This document shows positions 6,665-14,171 of a DNA stretch of 15,023 nt, piece by piece; the stretch's first letter is position 1; every line of letters starts with the position of its first letter. Source of the stretch: CAG-307 sp964524125 (lineage in GTDB: Bacteria > Bacillota_I > Bacilli_A > Acholeplasmatales > Anaeroplasmataceae); NCBI GenBank assembly GCA_964524125.1, contig CAZGBY010000044.1, positions 1-15,023 of the forward strand, read 5' to 3'. The position numbers were made by a program, and so were the translations under genes. The notes under the pieces are model-generated. The model was given only the letters and a program-made list of their open reading frames with translations, was not told where the DNA came from and made no database searches.

Positions 6665-8119
6665 ATGCAACATTTAAATGAATATGAAAATAGATCACTA
6701 TTTTATTCAACACTAGCATTACTTGGTACTTTTTTATGGATGATACTTAAGATATTACTAGGTATTTTTACGACTAAAGTTTTAATTGTATCTGCACTTT
6801 TTCAAGCTGTTGTATTAATTTCTAGAATTTATTCTATAATAGTTATTAAAAATAGACATTATGCAAAGAAGATTGATTATTATATTATTGGTACTTTACT
6901 TATTTTGTCTAGTATAGTTTATATGCTTTATATGTCACTAGCTGATTTAACTAGTAAACAATATAGTGAATTTATGGGTATATTATATGCTGTGATTGCA
7001 TTTACAGAAATAACATTTGCAATAAGAGGACTTTTTAAAACTAAAAGAGGTGTTCCTTTATTTAAAGTTTTAAAATTATTATCACTATCAACGTCTATTA
7101 CTGCTATGGTTTTAGCAGCGGTTAGTATTTGTTCTTTTGCTGACACAAATAATGCGATGGGTCCAATTCTTAATTATAGTGGATTAATTGCAGGTGCTTT
7201 AATATTAATAATTGGTATTTATATATTATTTTGTCATAAAATTGGACTTGATAATAAATTATTTAGTTATAATGGAAGTTTAAACGGAAAAGAAATAAAA
7301 CTTACTTCTTCAAAATTTTATTCTAATTATTATTTTGATTATAAAGAAGAAGATGGAATAGTGGTTGGTAAAGTAAATATTGGTTATAATCCAATATTTA
7401 AATATCATATTGTATGGAAGATATTTTATATTATATTAAGTGAAATTTTAATATTTCCATATTTTATAGGTTATATAGTATTTTCTATAAAAAATAGGAA
7501 TTTATCGGACAAATTAAATATTATTTTAAAAGAAGAAGGTCTAATCTTAACACATCATTATGACCCAGAATATGAAAGAATATATGAAGTTAATTTAAAT
7601 GATGATATTGATTTATCATTTATAGAAGACGCGCTTCCTTTAAATATAAAAGAAAAATATAATAAAATTACTGATATAAAATATTATAAAATATCAATGT
7701 TGGGTTATTTTTTACTTATTAAAGCTATTTATGATTATTATGGTTTTTATTATTTACCTGATTTTAAAGAAGGTAAACCATTTGATAATAATTTAGATTT
7801 TAATTTTAATATAACTCATTCTAAAGATAAAGTTATTTTAATTGTATCTAAAGATGATGTTGGAATTGATTTAGAGTACTATAAAGAAGTTTCTAATTCT
7901 TTAAAAGAAAGAGTATTAAAAGATGATAAATTATCTAGTAAAAATGCAATTATTAAATGGACTAAGTTAGAATCCATTTATAAATTAGAAGGTAATGGTG
8001 TATCAATAAATAAGAAAATTGATTTAAAGAAATATAAAGTAAAAACTTATGTATATGATGATTATGCAATATCTATTGCAAAACATAGAACTAAATTAAA
8101 CTTAAAGTTCTGGAGGTAA
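6665..8119 (+). CDS. Membrane protein fused to a 4'-phosphopantetheinyl transferase domain
   Basis: This 484-aa protein has two parts. Residues about 12-190 hold six predicted membrane helices of an unrecognised type. A soluble stretch (about 195-245) and one further helix (about 250-275) follow. Residues about 320-484 are an Sfp-type phosphopantetheinyl transferase, which moves 4'-phosphopantetheine from CoA to a carrier-protein serine. Its motifs are the helix MLGYFLLIKAIYDYYG, EGKP at 369-372, FNITHS ending at S386, GIDLE at 400-404 (Mg-binding Asp402 and Glu404), and WTKLESIYK at 432-440. The last corresponds to W-x-x-K-E-x-x-x-K: Glu436 and Lys440 are kept but the first Lys is Leu, with a Lys one position earlier. 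PPTases are normally soluble and 120-250 aa. The fusion is a single open frame. The pseudouridine synthase gene starts five bases later. Confidence 0.75.
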   Translation: MQHLNEYENRSLFYSTLALLGTFLWMILKILLGIFTTKVLIVSALFQAVVLISRIYSIIVIKNRHYAKKIDYYIIGTLLILSSIVYMLYMSLADLTSKQYSEFMGILYAVIAFTEITFAIRGLFKTKRGVPLFKVLKLLSLSTSITAMVLAAVSICSFADTNNAMGPILNYSGLIAGALILIIGIYILFCHKIGLDNKLFSYNGSLNGKEIKLTSSKFYSNYYFDYKEEDGIVVGKVNIGYNPIFKYHIVWKIFYIILSEILIFPYFIGYIVFSIKNRNLSDKLNIILKEEGLILTHHYDPEYERIYEVNLNDDIDLSFIEDALPLNIKEKYNKITDIKYYKISMLGYFLLIKAIYDYYGFYYLPDFKEGKPFDNNLDFNFNITHSKDKVILIVSKDDVGIDLEYYKEVSNSLKERVLKDDKLSSKNAIIKWTKLESIYKLEGNGVSINKKIDLKKYKVKTYVYDDYAISIAKHRTKLNLKFWR

Positions 8120-8124
8120 TAGTT

Positions 8125-8823
8125 ATGGATATATTATATGAAGATAATCATATAATAGTAGTGTATAAAGAAGAAGGTATATTATCACAAGAAGATATAT
8201 CTAAAGATAAAGATATGCTTACTATGGTAAAAGAATATATTAAAGTAAAATATAATAAACCAGGAAATGTATATGTTGGTTTAGTTCATAGACTAGATAG
8301 AAATACATCTGGAGTAATGGTTTTTGCTAAAACATCTAAAGCTGCTAGTAGATTATCAGAAAATATAAAGAAACATAATTTTTCTAAAAAGTATCTATGT
8401 ATAGTTGAAGGGAAACTAAAAGGAAGTAAAACTATAAAAGATTATTTAAAATATGATGAAAAACAAAAGAAAACATTTATAAGTAATTCTCAAATTGGTA
8501 AAGAAGCTATATTAACATATAATGCATTAGATAGTATTAATTATGATGGAAGAAGCTATACTCTAGTTGATATATCACTTCAAACAGGACGTCAACATCA
8601 AATCAGATGTCAACTTGCAAATATTGGACATCCAATACTTGGTGATATTAAATATGGTGCAAAACCTTATTTAAAGAATTATTATGCACTTTCAAGTTAT
8701 TTGCTTGAATTTGAACATCCTACTTTAAAAGAAAATATGAAATTTTCATATTTTAAACCTACCAAATTATTTGAAAATTTCTATAATAAAGATGATTTTT
8801 TACAGTTTTATAAATTAATATAA
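8125..8823 (+). CDS. RluA-family pseudouridine synthase
   Basis: This cytoplasmic enzyme isomerises uridine to pseudouridine in rRNA or tRNA. The 232-aa protein has the family's catalytic block VHRLDRNTSG with Asp58, then KKYLCIVEG, the TGRQHQIR motif at 154-161, and GHPILGDIKYGA. There is no N-terminal S4 domain, as in RluA and several short Firmicutes members, so the target site cannot be assigned from sequence. A strong GGAGG SD lies eight bases before ATG, within the tail of the PPTase-fusion gene. The two are five bases apart and probably cotranscribed. No clear terminator follows before the next promoter. Confidence 0.9.
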   Translation: MDILYEDNHIIVVYKEEGILSQEDISKDKDMLTMVKEYIKVKYNKPGNVYVGLVHRLDRNTSGVMVFAKTSKAASRLSENIKKHNFSKKYLCIVEGKLKGSKTIKDYLKYDEKQKKTFISNSQIGKEAILTYNALDSINYDGRSYTLVDISLQTGRQHQIRCQLANIGHPILGDIKYGAKPYLKNYYALSSYLLEFEHPTLKENMKFSYFKPTKLFENFYNKDDFLQFYKLI

Positions 8824-8830
8824 AAACTTC

Positions 8831-8859
8831 TTGCATAGTTTTAATTTATAGTATATAAT
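8831..8859 (+). promoter_or_regulatory. Near-consensus vegetative promoter
   Basis: TTGCAT (8831-8836), a 17-base spacer and a perfect TATAAT (8854-8859). Transcription should begin near 8866, exactly at a small hairpin (AGTTAG, 8866-8871, with CTAACT, 8878-8883) just ahead of the GAAGGAG SD. It is the best promoter in the window and begins eight bases after the pseudouridine synthase stop. Confidence 0.8.
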
Positions 8860-8865
8860 ACAACA

Positions 8866-8883
8866 AGTTAGTTTTATCTAACT
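8866..8883 (+). promoter_or_regulatory. 5'-leader hairpin of the small membrane protein mRNA
   Basis: AGTTAG and CTAACT form a 6-bp stem with loop TTTTAT, lying between the predicted transcription start and the SD (8884-8890). It is too short and too close to the SD for a terminator. It could protect the 5' end of the mRNA or modulate ribosome access. Confidence 0.35.
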
Positions 8884-8895
8884 GAAGGAGTTTAT

Positions 8896-9231
8896 ATGAA
8901 AAGAATTAAAACTATTTTAAATATATTATTATTAATAACTTTTATTATTACACTATTAGTACCTATAACTGGATTAATTGTACATAAAATTTCATCTTGT
9001 ATATTTATGTTATTAACTATTATTCATACTATAATATATCACAATAAAATAAATTATAAGCATATCATATTATTTGTCATAACTATAATAGTATTTATAT
9101 GTGGAATGTTAGCTATGATTTTACCATTATTTATTAATATACATAAAGTACTTTCAATTATATATGTATTATTTATGGGTGGGCATTTATTTATATACCA
9201 TAAAAGATTATTTAAGAAGAAAAACTTGTAA
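8896..9231 (+). CDS. Four-helix membrane protein with duplicated histidine motif
   Basis: This 111-aa protein has four membrane helices arranged as two similar halves. Half one has VHKISSC...IIHTIIYH with His30, His44 and His49; half two has IHKVLSI...GGHLFIYH with His83, His97 and His102. Both show His-x13-His-x4-His, with a repeat offset of 53 residues. Paired membrane histidines spaced this way resemble the haem ligands of cytochrome b-like and DUF4405-type small membrane proteins. That is an inference, as family membership could not be searched. No cytochrome partners or electron-transfer genes are next to it. It has its own strong promoter, a leader hairpin and a good SD (GAAGGAG), and is followed by a weak terminator. 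Confidence 0.7.
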   Translation: MKRIKTILNILLLITFIITLLVPITGLIVHKISSCIFMLLTIIHTIIYHNKINYKHIILFVITIIVFICGMLAMILPLFINIHKVLSIIYVLFMGGHLFIYHKRLFKKKNL

Positions 9232-9251
9232 TTAAAAAAACTACAATATAA

Positions 9252-9286
9252 AATCCAATTATAGTTTGGATTAAAGTGTACTTTTT
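9252..9286 (+). terminator. Weak terminator after the histidine-motif gene
   Basis: AATCCAA (9252-9258) pairs with TTGGATT (9266-9272). It is followed at once by a second small stem AAAGT-GT-ACTTT (9273-9284) ending in five Ts (9282-9286). The rest of the 210-base gap to 9452 is AT-rich and shows only the downstream promoter. Confidence 0.45.
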
Positions 9287-9396
9287 AACAATGCAAGTAT
9301 AATATCTTATTTTATTTGATTATATTTAAAAGAATCTCTACCCTTATTTTTATATTATTCAAATTTTAAAGATCCTTAAATATTTTTTGCATATTC

Positions 9397-9425
9397 TTTC
9401 AATTTGTTACAATATTTGATATAAT
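9397..9425 (+). promoter_or_regulatory. Promoter of the six-gene operon
   Basis: A weak -35 TTTCAA (9397-9402) and an extended -10 TGATATAAT (9417-9425), 17 bases apart. It lies about 27 bases before ATG 9452. The extended -10 is identical to that of the esterase-like gene. Confidence 0.6.
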
Positions 9426-9451
9426 ACCATTAACAAAGTGAGATGATAGAA

Positions 9452-9982
9452 ATGTCTAAAAGTTTTTTTAATAGATTCTTTTATTTTAGTATATTAATTA
9501 TTCTTTTTGGTATATTAGCTTTTATATTGCCTCATAACTTTGTTAGAAAATTTTATGTATATATATCTGGATTTTCAATTTTGCTTACAGGTATCGTAAA
9601 ACTTTTAATATCTGATTTATCTGTACTTGGCAAAAGAGAATTTACTATTGATATTATAGAAGGTATATTTAGTATTATTATTGGTATTGTATTTATAAAC
9701 TTTTATCAATTTAAAATGGTATGTTTAATTCTTGGAATATTATATTTAATATTTCCTATTTATAGAATTATTATAGCTGTAAATAAAATTAATCAAGCAT
9801 TTATGGATTCACTAAAGTTTATATTAGTAGGTTTTATTTTTGCAAATTCTACAGGATATAAATATGTACTTAAGATATACCTTGCAATCTCATTAATAGC
9901 TATAGGCTTATTAATTATGATTTATAGGTATATAAACTTTAAAAAAGGAAATGGAGTGATAATTGATGAAAAATATGAATAA
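9452..9982 (+). CDS. Small multi-pass membrane protein, DUF308/HdeD-like
   Basis: This 176-aa protein consists almost wholly of hydrophobic helices (five or six), ending in a short charged tail. The first helix ILFGILAFILP, then ISGFSILLTGIVKLL, and IIEGIFSIIIGIVFI follow the GilaiilP...G..lil.Gi...l.eGi..iiiGi pattern of DUF308 (HdeD-like) proteins, whose function is not established in Gram-positives. An in-frame ATG at 9443 has no spacing from the SD-like AGTGAG (9437-9442), whereas 9452 is nine bases away and is preferred. The gene opens the operon, and its last 17 bases overlap the next gene, suggesting coupled translation. Confidence 0.6.
   Translation: MSKSFFNRFFYFSILIILFGILAFILPHNFVRKFYVYISGFSILLTGIVKLLISDLSVLGKREFTIDIIEGIFSIIIGIVFINFYQFKMVCLILGILYLIFPIYRIIIAVNKINQAFMDSLKFILVGFIFANSTGYKYVLKIYLAISLIAIGLLIMIYRYINFKKGNGVIIDEKYE
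9953..9958 (+). promoter_or_regulatory. Shine-Dalgarno inside the DUF308-like gene
   Basis: GGAGTG lies within the upstream coding sequence. The GGAG core is nine bases before ATG 9966. An in-frame TTG lies at 9963, but ATG 9966 is the better start. Confidence 0.65.
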
Positions 9983-10919
9983 TAAAGCTAAAAGATTTTG
10001 GTATTTAATCGCTATTGGTTGTTTAATTATATTTGCACTTATGTTAATTAGTTCTTTAATTAATATAGGAGAAAAACTAAGACAAATTCATTTTACTGTT
10101 GAAATTGCTTTTTATGTATTGGTATTTATTATTGTATTTTTTGTAATAATTAATCCAATAAGAATAATTCTTACAAGCCCTAGTTTTGAAGTTTGTACTA
10201 CCCTTGATGAAGATAATCATAAGGTAAGAAAAGTATATAGACAAGTTGCTAAAAATATGTATAAATCAGAAATTGTAGATGAAGAACATAAAAATATGTT
10301 AATTAAATATAATTCTTATGATGAACTTAAACTTAATATGCAAATGGTTTTCCAAGATTGTATTAAAGGTGAACTTAACAAAATAATAATTAAAAAAGCT
10401 AAAACGGTTTTAATCTCAACTGCTATATGTCAAAATGCTCGTATGGATATGATAACTGTATTTTCTGTAAATTTAAATATGATCAAAGATTTAGTTGTAA
10501 CATGTGGATTTAGACCAAATATGGCTAATTTATCTAAATTAACTGTAAATGTATTTTCAACAGCTTTAATCGCAGAAGGTTTAGAATCATTAAATATGGA
10601 AGATATCTTACCTGCATCTGTTAATAATGCGTTAAATCAAATTCCTTTAATTAAACCTGTAATGTCATCAGTTACTCAAGGTATAACAAATGCCTTACTT
10701 ACTATTAGAATAGGTTGTGTAACAAGAAAATATTTATTTAGAGATGGTAATATTATAACAAAAGAAGATATTAGAAAATCTGCATTTAAAGATTCTTTAA
10801 TATTATTGCCTCAAGTACTATATGGTACACTTACATTTATTCCTAAGAAAATAGTACATTTATTTACAAAGAATAAAGATAAAAAACCAAAAGAAGAGCC
10901 ATTATTAATTGCAGAGTAG
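9966..10919 (+). CDS. Membrane protein, DUF697/YcjF-like
   Basis: This 317-aa protein has two N-terminal membrane helices (about 11-33 and 43-69), a soluble central part, and a hydrophobic C-terminal domain at about 140-265. That domain reads like DUF697: TAICQNARMDMITVFSVNLNMI, VVTCGFRP, and LNQIPLIKPVMSSVTQGITNALLTIRIG, ending in R-K-Y-L-F. DUF697 is found in E. coli YcjF and in proteins linked to Era-like GTPases; its role is unknown and no GTPase is adjacent here. The C-terminus is charged and Lys-rich. The start overlaps the DUF308-like gene and the stop is eight bases before the ABC-F start, so it belongs firmly to the operon. Confidence 0.6.
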   Translation: MKNMNNKAKRFWYLIAIGCLIIFALMLISSLINIGEKLRQIHFTVEIAFYVLVFIIVFFVIINPIRIILTSPSFEVCTTLDEDNHKVRKVYRQVAKNMYKSEIVDEEHKNMLIKYNSYDELKLNMQMVFQDCIKGELNKIIIKKAKTVLISTAICQNARMDMITVFSVNLNMIKDLVVTCGFRPNMANLSKLTVNVFSTALIAEGLESLNMEDILPASVNNALNQIPLIKPVMSSVTQGITNALLTIRIGCVTRKYLFRDGNIITKEDIRKSAFKDSLILLPQVLYGTLTFIPKKIVHLFTKNKDKKPKEEPLLIAE

Positions 10920-10922
10920 GTG
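10918..10922 (+). promoter_or_regulatory. Shine-Dalgarno for the GTG start of the ABC-F gene
   Basis: AGGTG overlaps the preceding TAG stop and lies five bases before GTG 10928. No in-frame ATG precedes the conserved ABC start (ITFKDVSFRY), so GTG is the likely start codon. Confidence 0.6.
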
Positions 10923-10927
10923 ATAAA

Positions 10928-12661
10928 GTGGTCATAACATTTAAAGATGTATCATTTAGATATACTGATAAGAACCTTTTAAATAAGGTTTCTTTTTCTA
11001 TATCTGACAATAGTAAAACAGGTATAGTAGGTTTAAATGGTACTGGAAAATCTACATTAATTAAATTAATATTAGAAGAAATATTGCCACAATCTGGAGA
11101 GATTATTAAATCAGGTAATATTATTATTAACTATTTAGAACAAGAACCAAATATTTTAAACAATATTACCTGCTTAGATTATATTATGTCAAACAATGAT
11201 ATTAATCATAAAGTTAATGATTATGAAGCTAAGGGAATTTTAACTAAATTAAAATTAGACCCAGAAAGTTTAACTAATAACTTATCAGGTGGACAAAAGA
11301 AAAGATTAGCACTTGCTAAATGTCTAGTTACTTACTGTGATTTTCTAATACTAGATGAACCTACTAATCATTTAGATAATGATATGATTATTTTCTTAGA
11401 AAAGTATTTACAAAAATATAATCATGGAATTATTATGGTAACTCATGATAGATATTTTTTAGAACGTGTATGTAATAATATGCTAGAACTTGATAATGGT
11501 ACTATCTATACTTATAATGCTAATTATTCTTTATATTTAACTTTAAAAGAAGAACGTCTTGAAAGAGAAAGCCAACAAGAAAAGAAACTAAAAAAACTTT
11601 TAAAACAAGAGCTTGAATGGATTAATAAAGGTGTAGAAGCACGTCGTACTAAACAAAAATATCGTATTGAAAGATTTAATGAACTTTCTAAAATAAAGTT
11701 TTCAAAAAGAGAATCTTTTGAATTTGATTCTGTAGCTAAGTATTTAGGTAAAACTATTATAGAAATAAAAAATGGTTTTAAAGCATATGGTGATAAAATA
11801 ATATTTCAAGATTTTAATTTTAATGTCTTAAGAACTGCTAGAATTGGTATAGTAGGTGATAATGGTGCTGGTAAAACTACTTTATTTAAAATAATTATGC
11901 AAGAAGAATTTTTAGATAAAGGAGAACTTATACTTGGTGAAACATTAAAGGTAGGATATTTTTCCCAACATTTTGATAATTTAAATGAAAATTTAAGAGT
12001 TATTGATTATATTGATGAAGTATCAAAAGAAATTGAAACAGTTGACGGTAAAATGTCATCTACATCATTACTTGAGAAATTCTTATTTAATAAAGAAACT
12101 CAATACTCTATGATAAAGAGTCTATCAGGTGGTCAAAAAAGAAGATTACAACTTGTTAGAGTACTTTCATCAAATCCTAATGTATTAATACTTGATGAAC
12201 CAACAAATGATCTAGATATTGAAACTTTAGAGGTTTTAGAAGAATATATTGATTCTTTCTTAGGTCCTGTTTTATGTGTATCACATGATAGATATTTTCT
12301 TGATAAGATAACAGATGAACTTTTATATTATAAAGATGGCACAATTAATTCGTTTATGGGTTCTTTTTCTGAGTTTTTAGATTCTAATTTGAATAATGAC
12401 TCATCTAAAATGGAAAAAAATACTACTTATAAAAATGAACATAAAATGACAGCTAAAGAAAAAAATGAATTATTTGATCTTGAAAGTAATTTACCTTTAC
12501 TTGAAGAGAAACTAGAAGAGTTGAAAAAAGAATATTCTTCTTATACAACAGAATTTACTCTAATGATAGAAGTGGGCAAGAAAATTGAAGAATTAGAAGA
12601 AGAAATTCTTACTAAAACAGATAGATATTTCTATCTTCTAGAAAAGAAGGAATCACTATGA
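10928..12661 (+). CDS. ABC-F ATPase, Uup/YfmR-like
   Basis: This soluble ATPase has two ABC domains and no membrane segment, as in ABC-F translation factors that bind the ribosomal E site. Domain one: Walker A GLNGTGKST (35-43), signature LSGGQ (119), DEPTNHLD (143). Linker: KLLKQELEWINKG then ARRTKQKYRIERF. Domain two: Walker A GDNGAGKTT (310-318), LSGGQ (399), DEPTNDLD (423). The Glu after each Walker B Asp is present, so both sites should hydrolyse ATP. The linker with E-W-I-x-x-G-x-x-ARRT and the C-terminal coiled coil (about 505-577) resemble Uup and B. subtilis YfmR rather than EttA or drug-resistance ABC-F proteins. It starts with GTG. Its TGA overlaps the ylmH ATG, so the two are probably translationally coupled. 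Confidence 0.9.
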   Translation: MVITFKDVSFRYTDKNLLNKVSFSISDNSKTGIVGLNGTGKSTLIKLILEEILPQSGEIIKSGNIIINYLEQEPNILNNITCLDYIMSNNDINHKVNDYEAKGILTKLKLDPESLTNNLSGGQKKRLALAKCLVTYCDFLILDEPTNHLDNDMIIFLEKYLQKYNHGIIMVTHDRYFLERVCNNMLELDNGTIYTYNANYSLYLTLKEERLERESQQEKKLKKLLKQELEWINKGVEARRTKQKYRIERFNELSKIKFSKRESFEFDSVAKYLGKTIIEIKNGFKAYGDKIIFQDFNFNVLRTARIGIVGDNGAGKTTLFKIIMQEEFLDKGELILGETLKVGYFSQHFDNLNENLRVIDYIDEVSKEIETVDGKMSSTSLLEKFLFNKETQYSMIKSLSGGQKRRLQLVRVLSSNPNVLILDEPTNDLDIETLEVLEEYIDSFLGPVLCVSHDRYFLDKITDELLYYKDGTINSFMGSFSEFLDSNLNNDSSKMEKNTTYKNEHKMTAKEKNELFDLESNLPLLEEKLEELKKEYSSYTTEFTLMIEVGKKIEELEEEILTKTDRYFYLLEKKESL

Positions 12662-13395
12662 GTTTGTTTAGTGATGAAGAAATGCCTTTTGTTAAAAAAG
12701 TAAATTCCGCTGTTTTAGACGCACAAAATAATAAAATTACTTTATTTAAATTTCTAAATAAAAGAGAAATTGAAATATTAAATTATTTAAAGAAGGATTC
12801 TTATTTATATGTATCAGAATGTTTAGGTGATTATCAACGAGCTATTATTTCAGGATTTGAAATTAATCCAGATTTTAAAATAGTATTAGTTAAAATTAAT
12901 TATAATAAAAAATACTTATCATTAAATCATAGAATTGTACTTGGTACAATTATGAGTTTAGGTGTAAGTAGAAATACAATTGGTGATATTTTTATTACTG
13001 AAAATAATGATGTATATTTTTATGCAACTAAAGAAATTTATACTTATTTAAAACAAGAATTAAGAATTATATCTCATCAAAGTGTAGAACTAGAAGAAAA
13101 AGAAGAAATTCTAGGTGACATTAAAAATAATAATAAAGAAATAAAATGTTTTGTTGCAAGTTTAAGACTTGATATAATTGCATCAGAATTATTTAATTTA
13201 TCAAGGTCTAATGCTCAGGAATTAATTAAAAATTCAAGTTGTAAAGTTAATCAAAGAATAATTACAAATACATCACATCAAATACGTGAAGGTGATGAAA
13301 TTTCACTTATGCATTATGGTAAGGGAAGTTTACTTAAAATAGGTGGAAAATCTAAAAGTGATAGAATATTTATTACTTTAGCAAAAAAAATATAA
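12658..13395 (+). CDS. ylmH: YlmH: ribosome-associated S4-domain RNA-binding protein
   Basis: This 245-aa protein matches YlmH along its whole length. The N-terminal half includes FEINPDFKIVLVKINYNKK, the conserved LNHRIVLGTIMSLGVSRNTIGDIF block, and ASLRLDIIASELFNLSRSNAQELI opening a C-terminal S4 RNA-binding domain (about 163-230) that continues into VNQRIITNTSHQIREGDEIS. In Bacilli, YlmH is usually encoded in the division cluster near sepF and divIVA. It binds 50S subunits carrying stalled peptidyl-tRNA and is related to the quality-control factor RqcP. Here it instead follows the ABC-F gene with an ATGA overlap (SD AAGGA). Both families act on ribosomes, so a shared role is a reasonable inference. 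Confidence 0.88.
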   Translation: MSLFSDEEMPFVKKVNSAVLDAQNNKITLFKFLNKREIEILNYLKKDSYLYVSECLGDYQRAIISGFEINPDFKIVLVKINYNKKYLSLNHRIVLGTIMSLGVSRNTIGDIFITENNDVYFYATKEIYTYLKQELRIISHQSVELEEKEEILGDIKNNNKEIKCFVASLRLDIIASELFNLSRSNAQELIKNSSCKVNQRIITNTSHQIREGDEISLMHYGKGSLLKIGGKSKSDRIFITLAKKI

Positions 13396-13408
13396 GGATG
13401 GTATTAAT

Positions 13409-14170
13409 ATGGATGATTTCTTTTTTTCGTCAGATGAAAATGAAAAATTAAAATGTGAAGAATATATTGTACAAGAAGTAACCGATGAAATGATAGATAA
13501 AATTGATAATAAAATGGCTAATTCTTTAAAAGAAATAGAAGAAAAAACCGGTTATGAACAAATTGATAAAAGATCAAAGATTTTCTATTATTTGTTAATA
13601 ATTGGTTGCTTATTATTACTTTATTTTTCATCAAGATGGAATTCAACTAGCTTTAAAGAAGCTTTTTCTAAGTATGGCTTTATCTTTATTATTTCTATTA
13701 TATTAATTATAGCGTTCTTACCACTTACAATTATTTATAATATGAAAGTACAAAATGTAGAAAAAGAAAAAGTTAAGTTTAATAAAGATGAAATAACTAA
13801 TAATGTATTAAATTATGAAGATGTACTTAATAAGAAAAATATGGTATCTTCTGGATTTATTGTAGAAGGTAAGAAAGATTATATATTTTTAGATTGTTAT
13901 TTCTATGAATGTAAAAATAAGCTAGCTTTTTGTGATGGAACATATGTCTTTGAAATTCCTCTTGATAGATTAACAATTTGTAAAAATAAAAATGAAGTTA
14001 AATTTACTGATGATATTTTTGAATATAACAGTCCTATAATTTTTAAAGATAGAAAGAATAGAGTTACATCTTTATCTAATTATGATATTATAGTAGAAGG
14101 TAAATATAAACTTCATCTTGTTATAACTGAATATCATTTTGATATGATTAAGAAATTCTTAGGAGAGTAA
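13409..14170 (+). CDS. Unknown two-helix membrane protein
   Basis: I do not recognise this 253-aa protein. It has an acidic, charged N-terminal part (about 1-55), two membrane helices (about 58-75 and 90-111) joined by a short loop, and a C-terminal soluble domain (about 115-253) rich in alternating hydrophobic residues and aromatics. That domain suggests a beta-rich fold such as the PH-like domain of YcxB-type proteins, which is only a structural guess. The lack of a signal peptide and the Lys-rich segment after helix two suggest both termini face the cytoplasm. It is preceded by an AAGGA SD overlapping the ylmH stop and is separated from the acetyltransferase gene by one base. Confidence 0.7.
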   Translation: MDDFFFSSDENEKLKCEEYIVQEVTDEMIDKIDNKMANSLKEIEEKTGYEQIDKRSKIFYYLLIIGCLLLLYFSSRWNSTSFKEAFSKYGFIFIISIILIIAFLPLTIIYNMKVQNVEKEKVKFNKDEITNNVLNYEDVLNKKNMVSSGFIVEGKKDYIFLDCYFYECKNKLAFCDGTYVFEIPLDRLTICKNKNEVKFTDDIFEYNSPIIFKDRKNRVTSLSNYDIIVEGKYKLHLVITEYHFDMIKKFLGE

Positions 14171-14171
14171 T

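Noticed and set aside
6928..7146. 72-codon minus-strand open frame
   Set aside because: It lies wholly inside the plus-strand PPTase-fusion gene, has no SD or promoter and resembles no known protein; it is a shadow of the real reading frame.
9443..9451. Three-residue longer DUF308-like start
   Set aside because: The SD-like AGTGAG ends at 9442, so only ATG 9452 has usable spacing.
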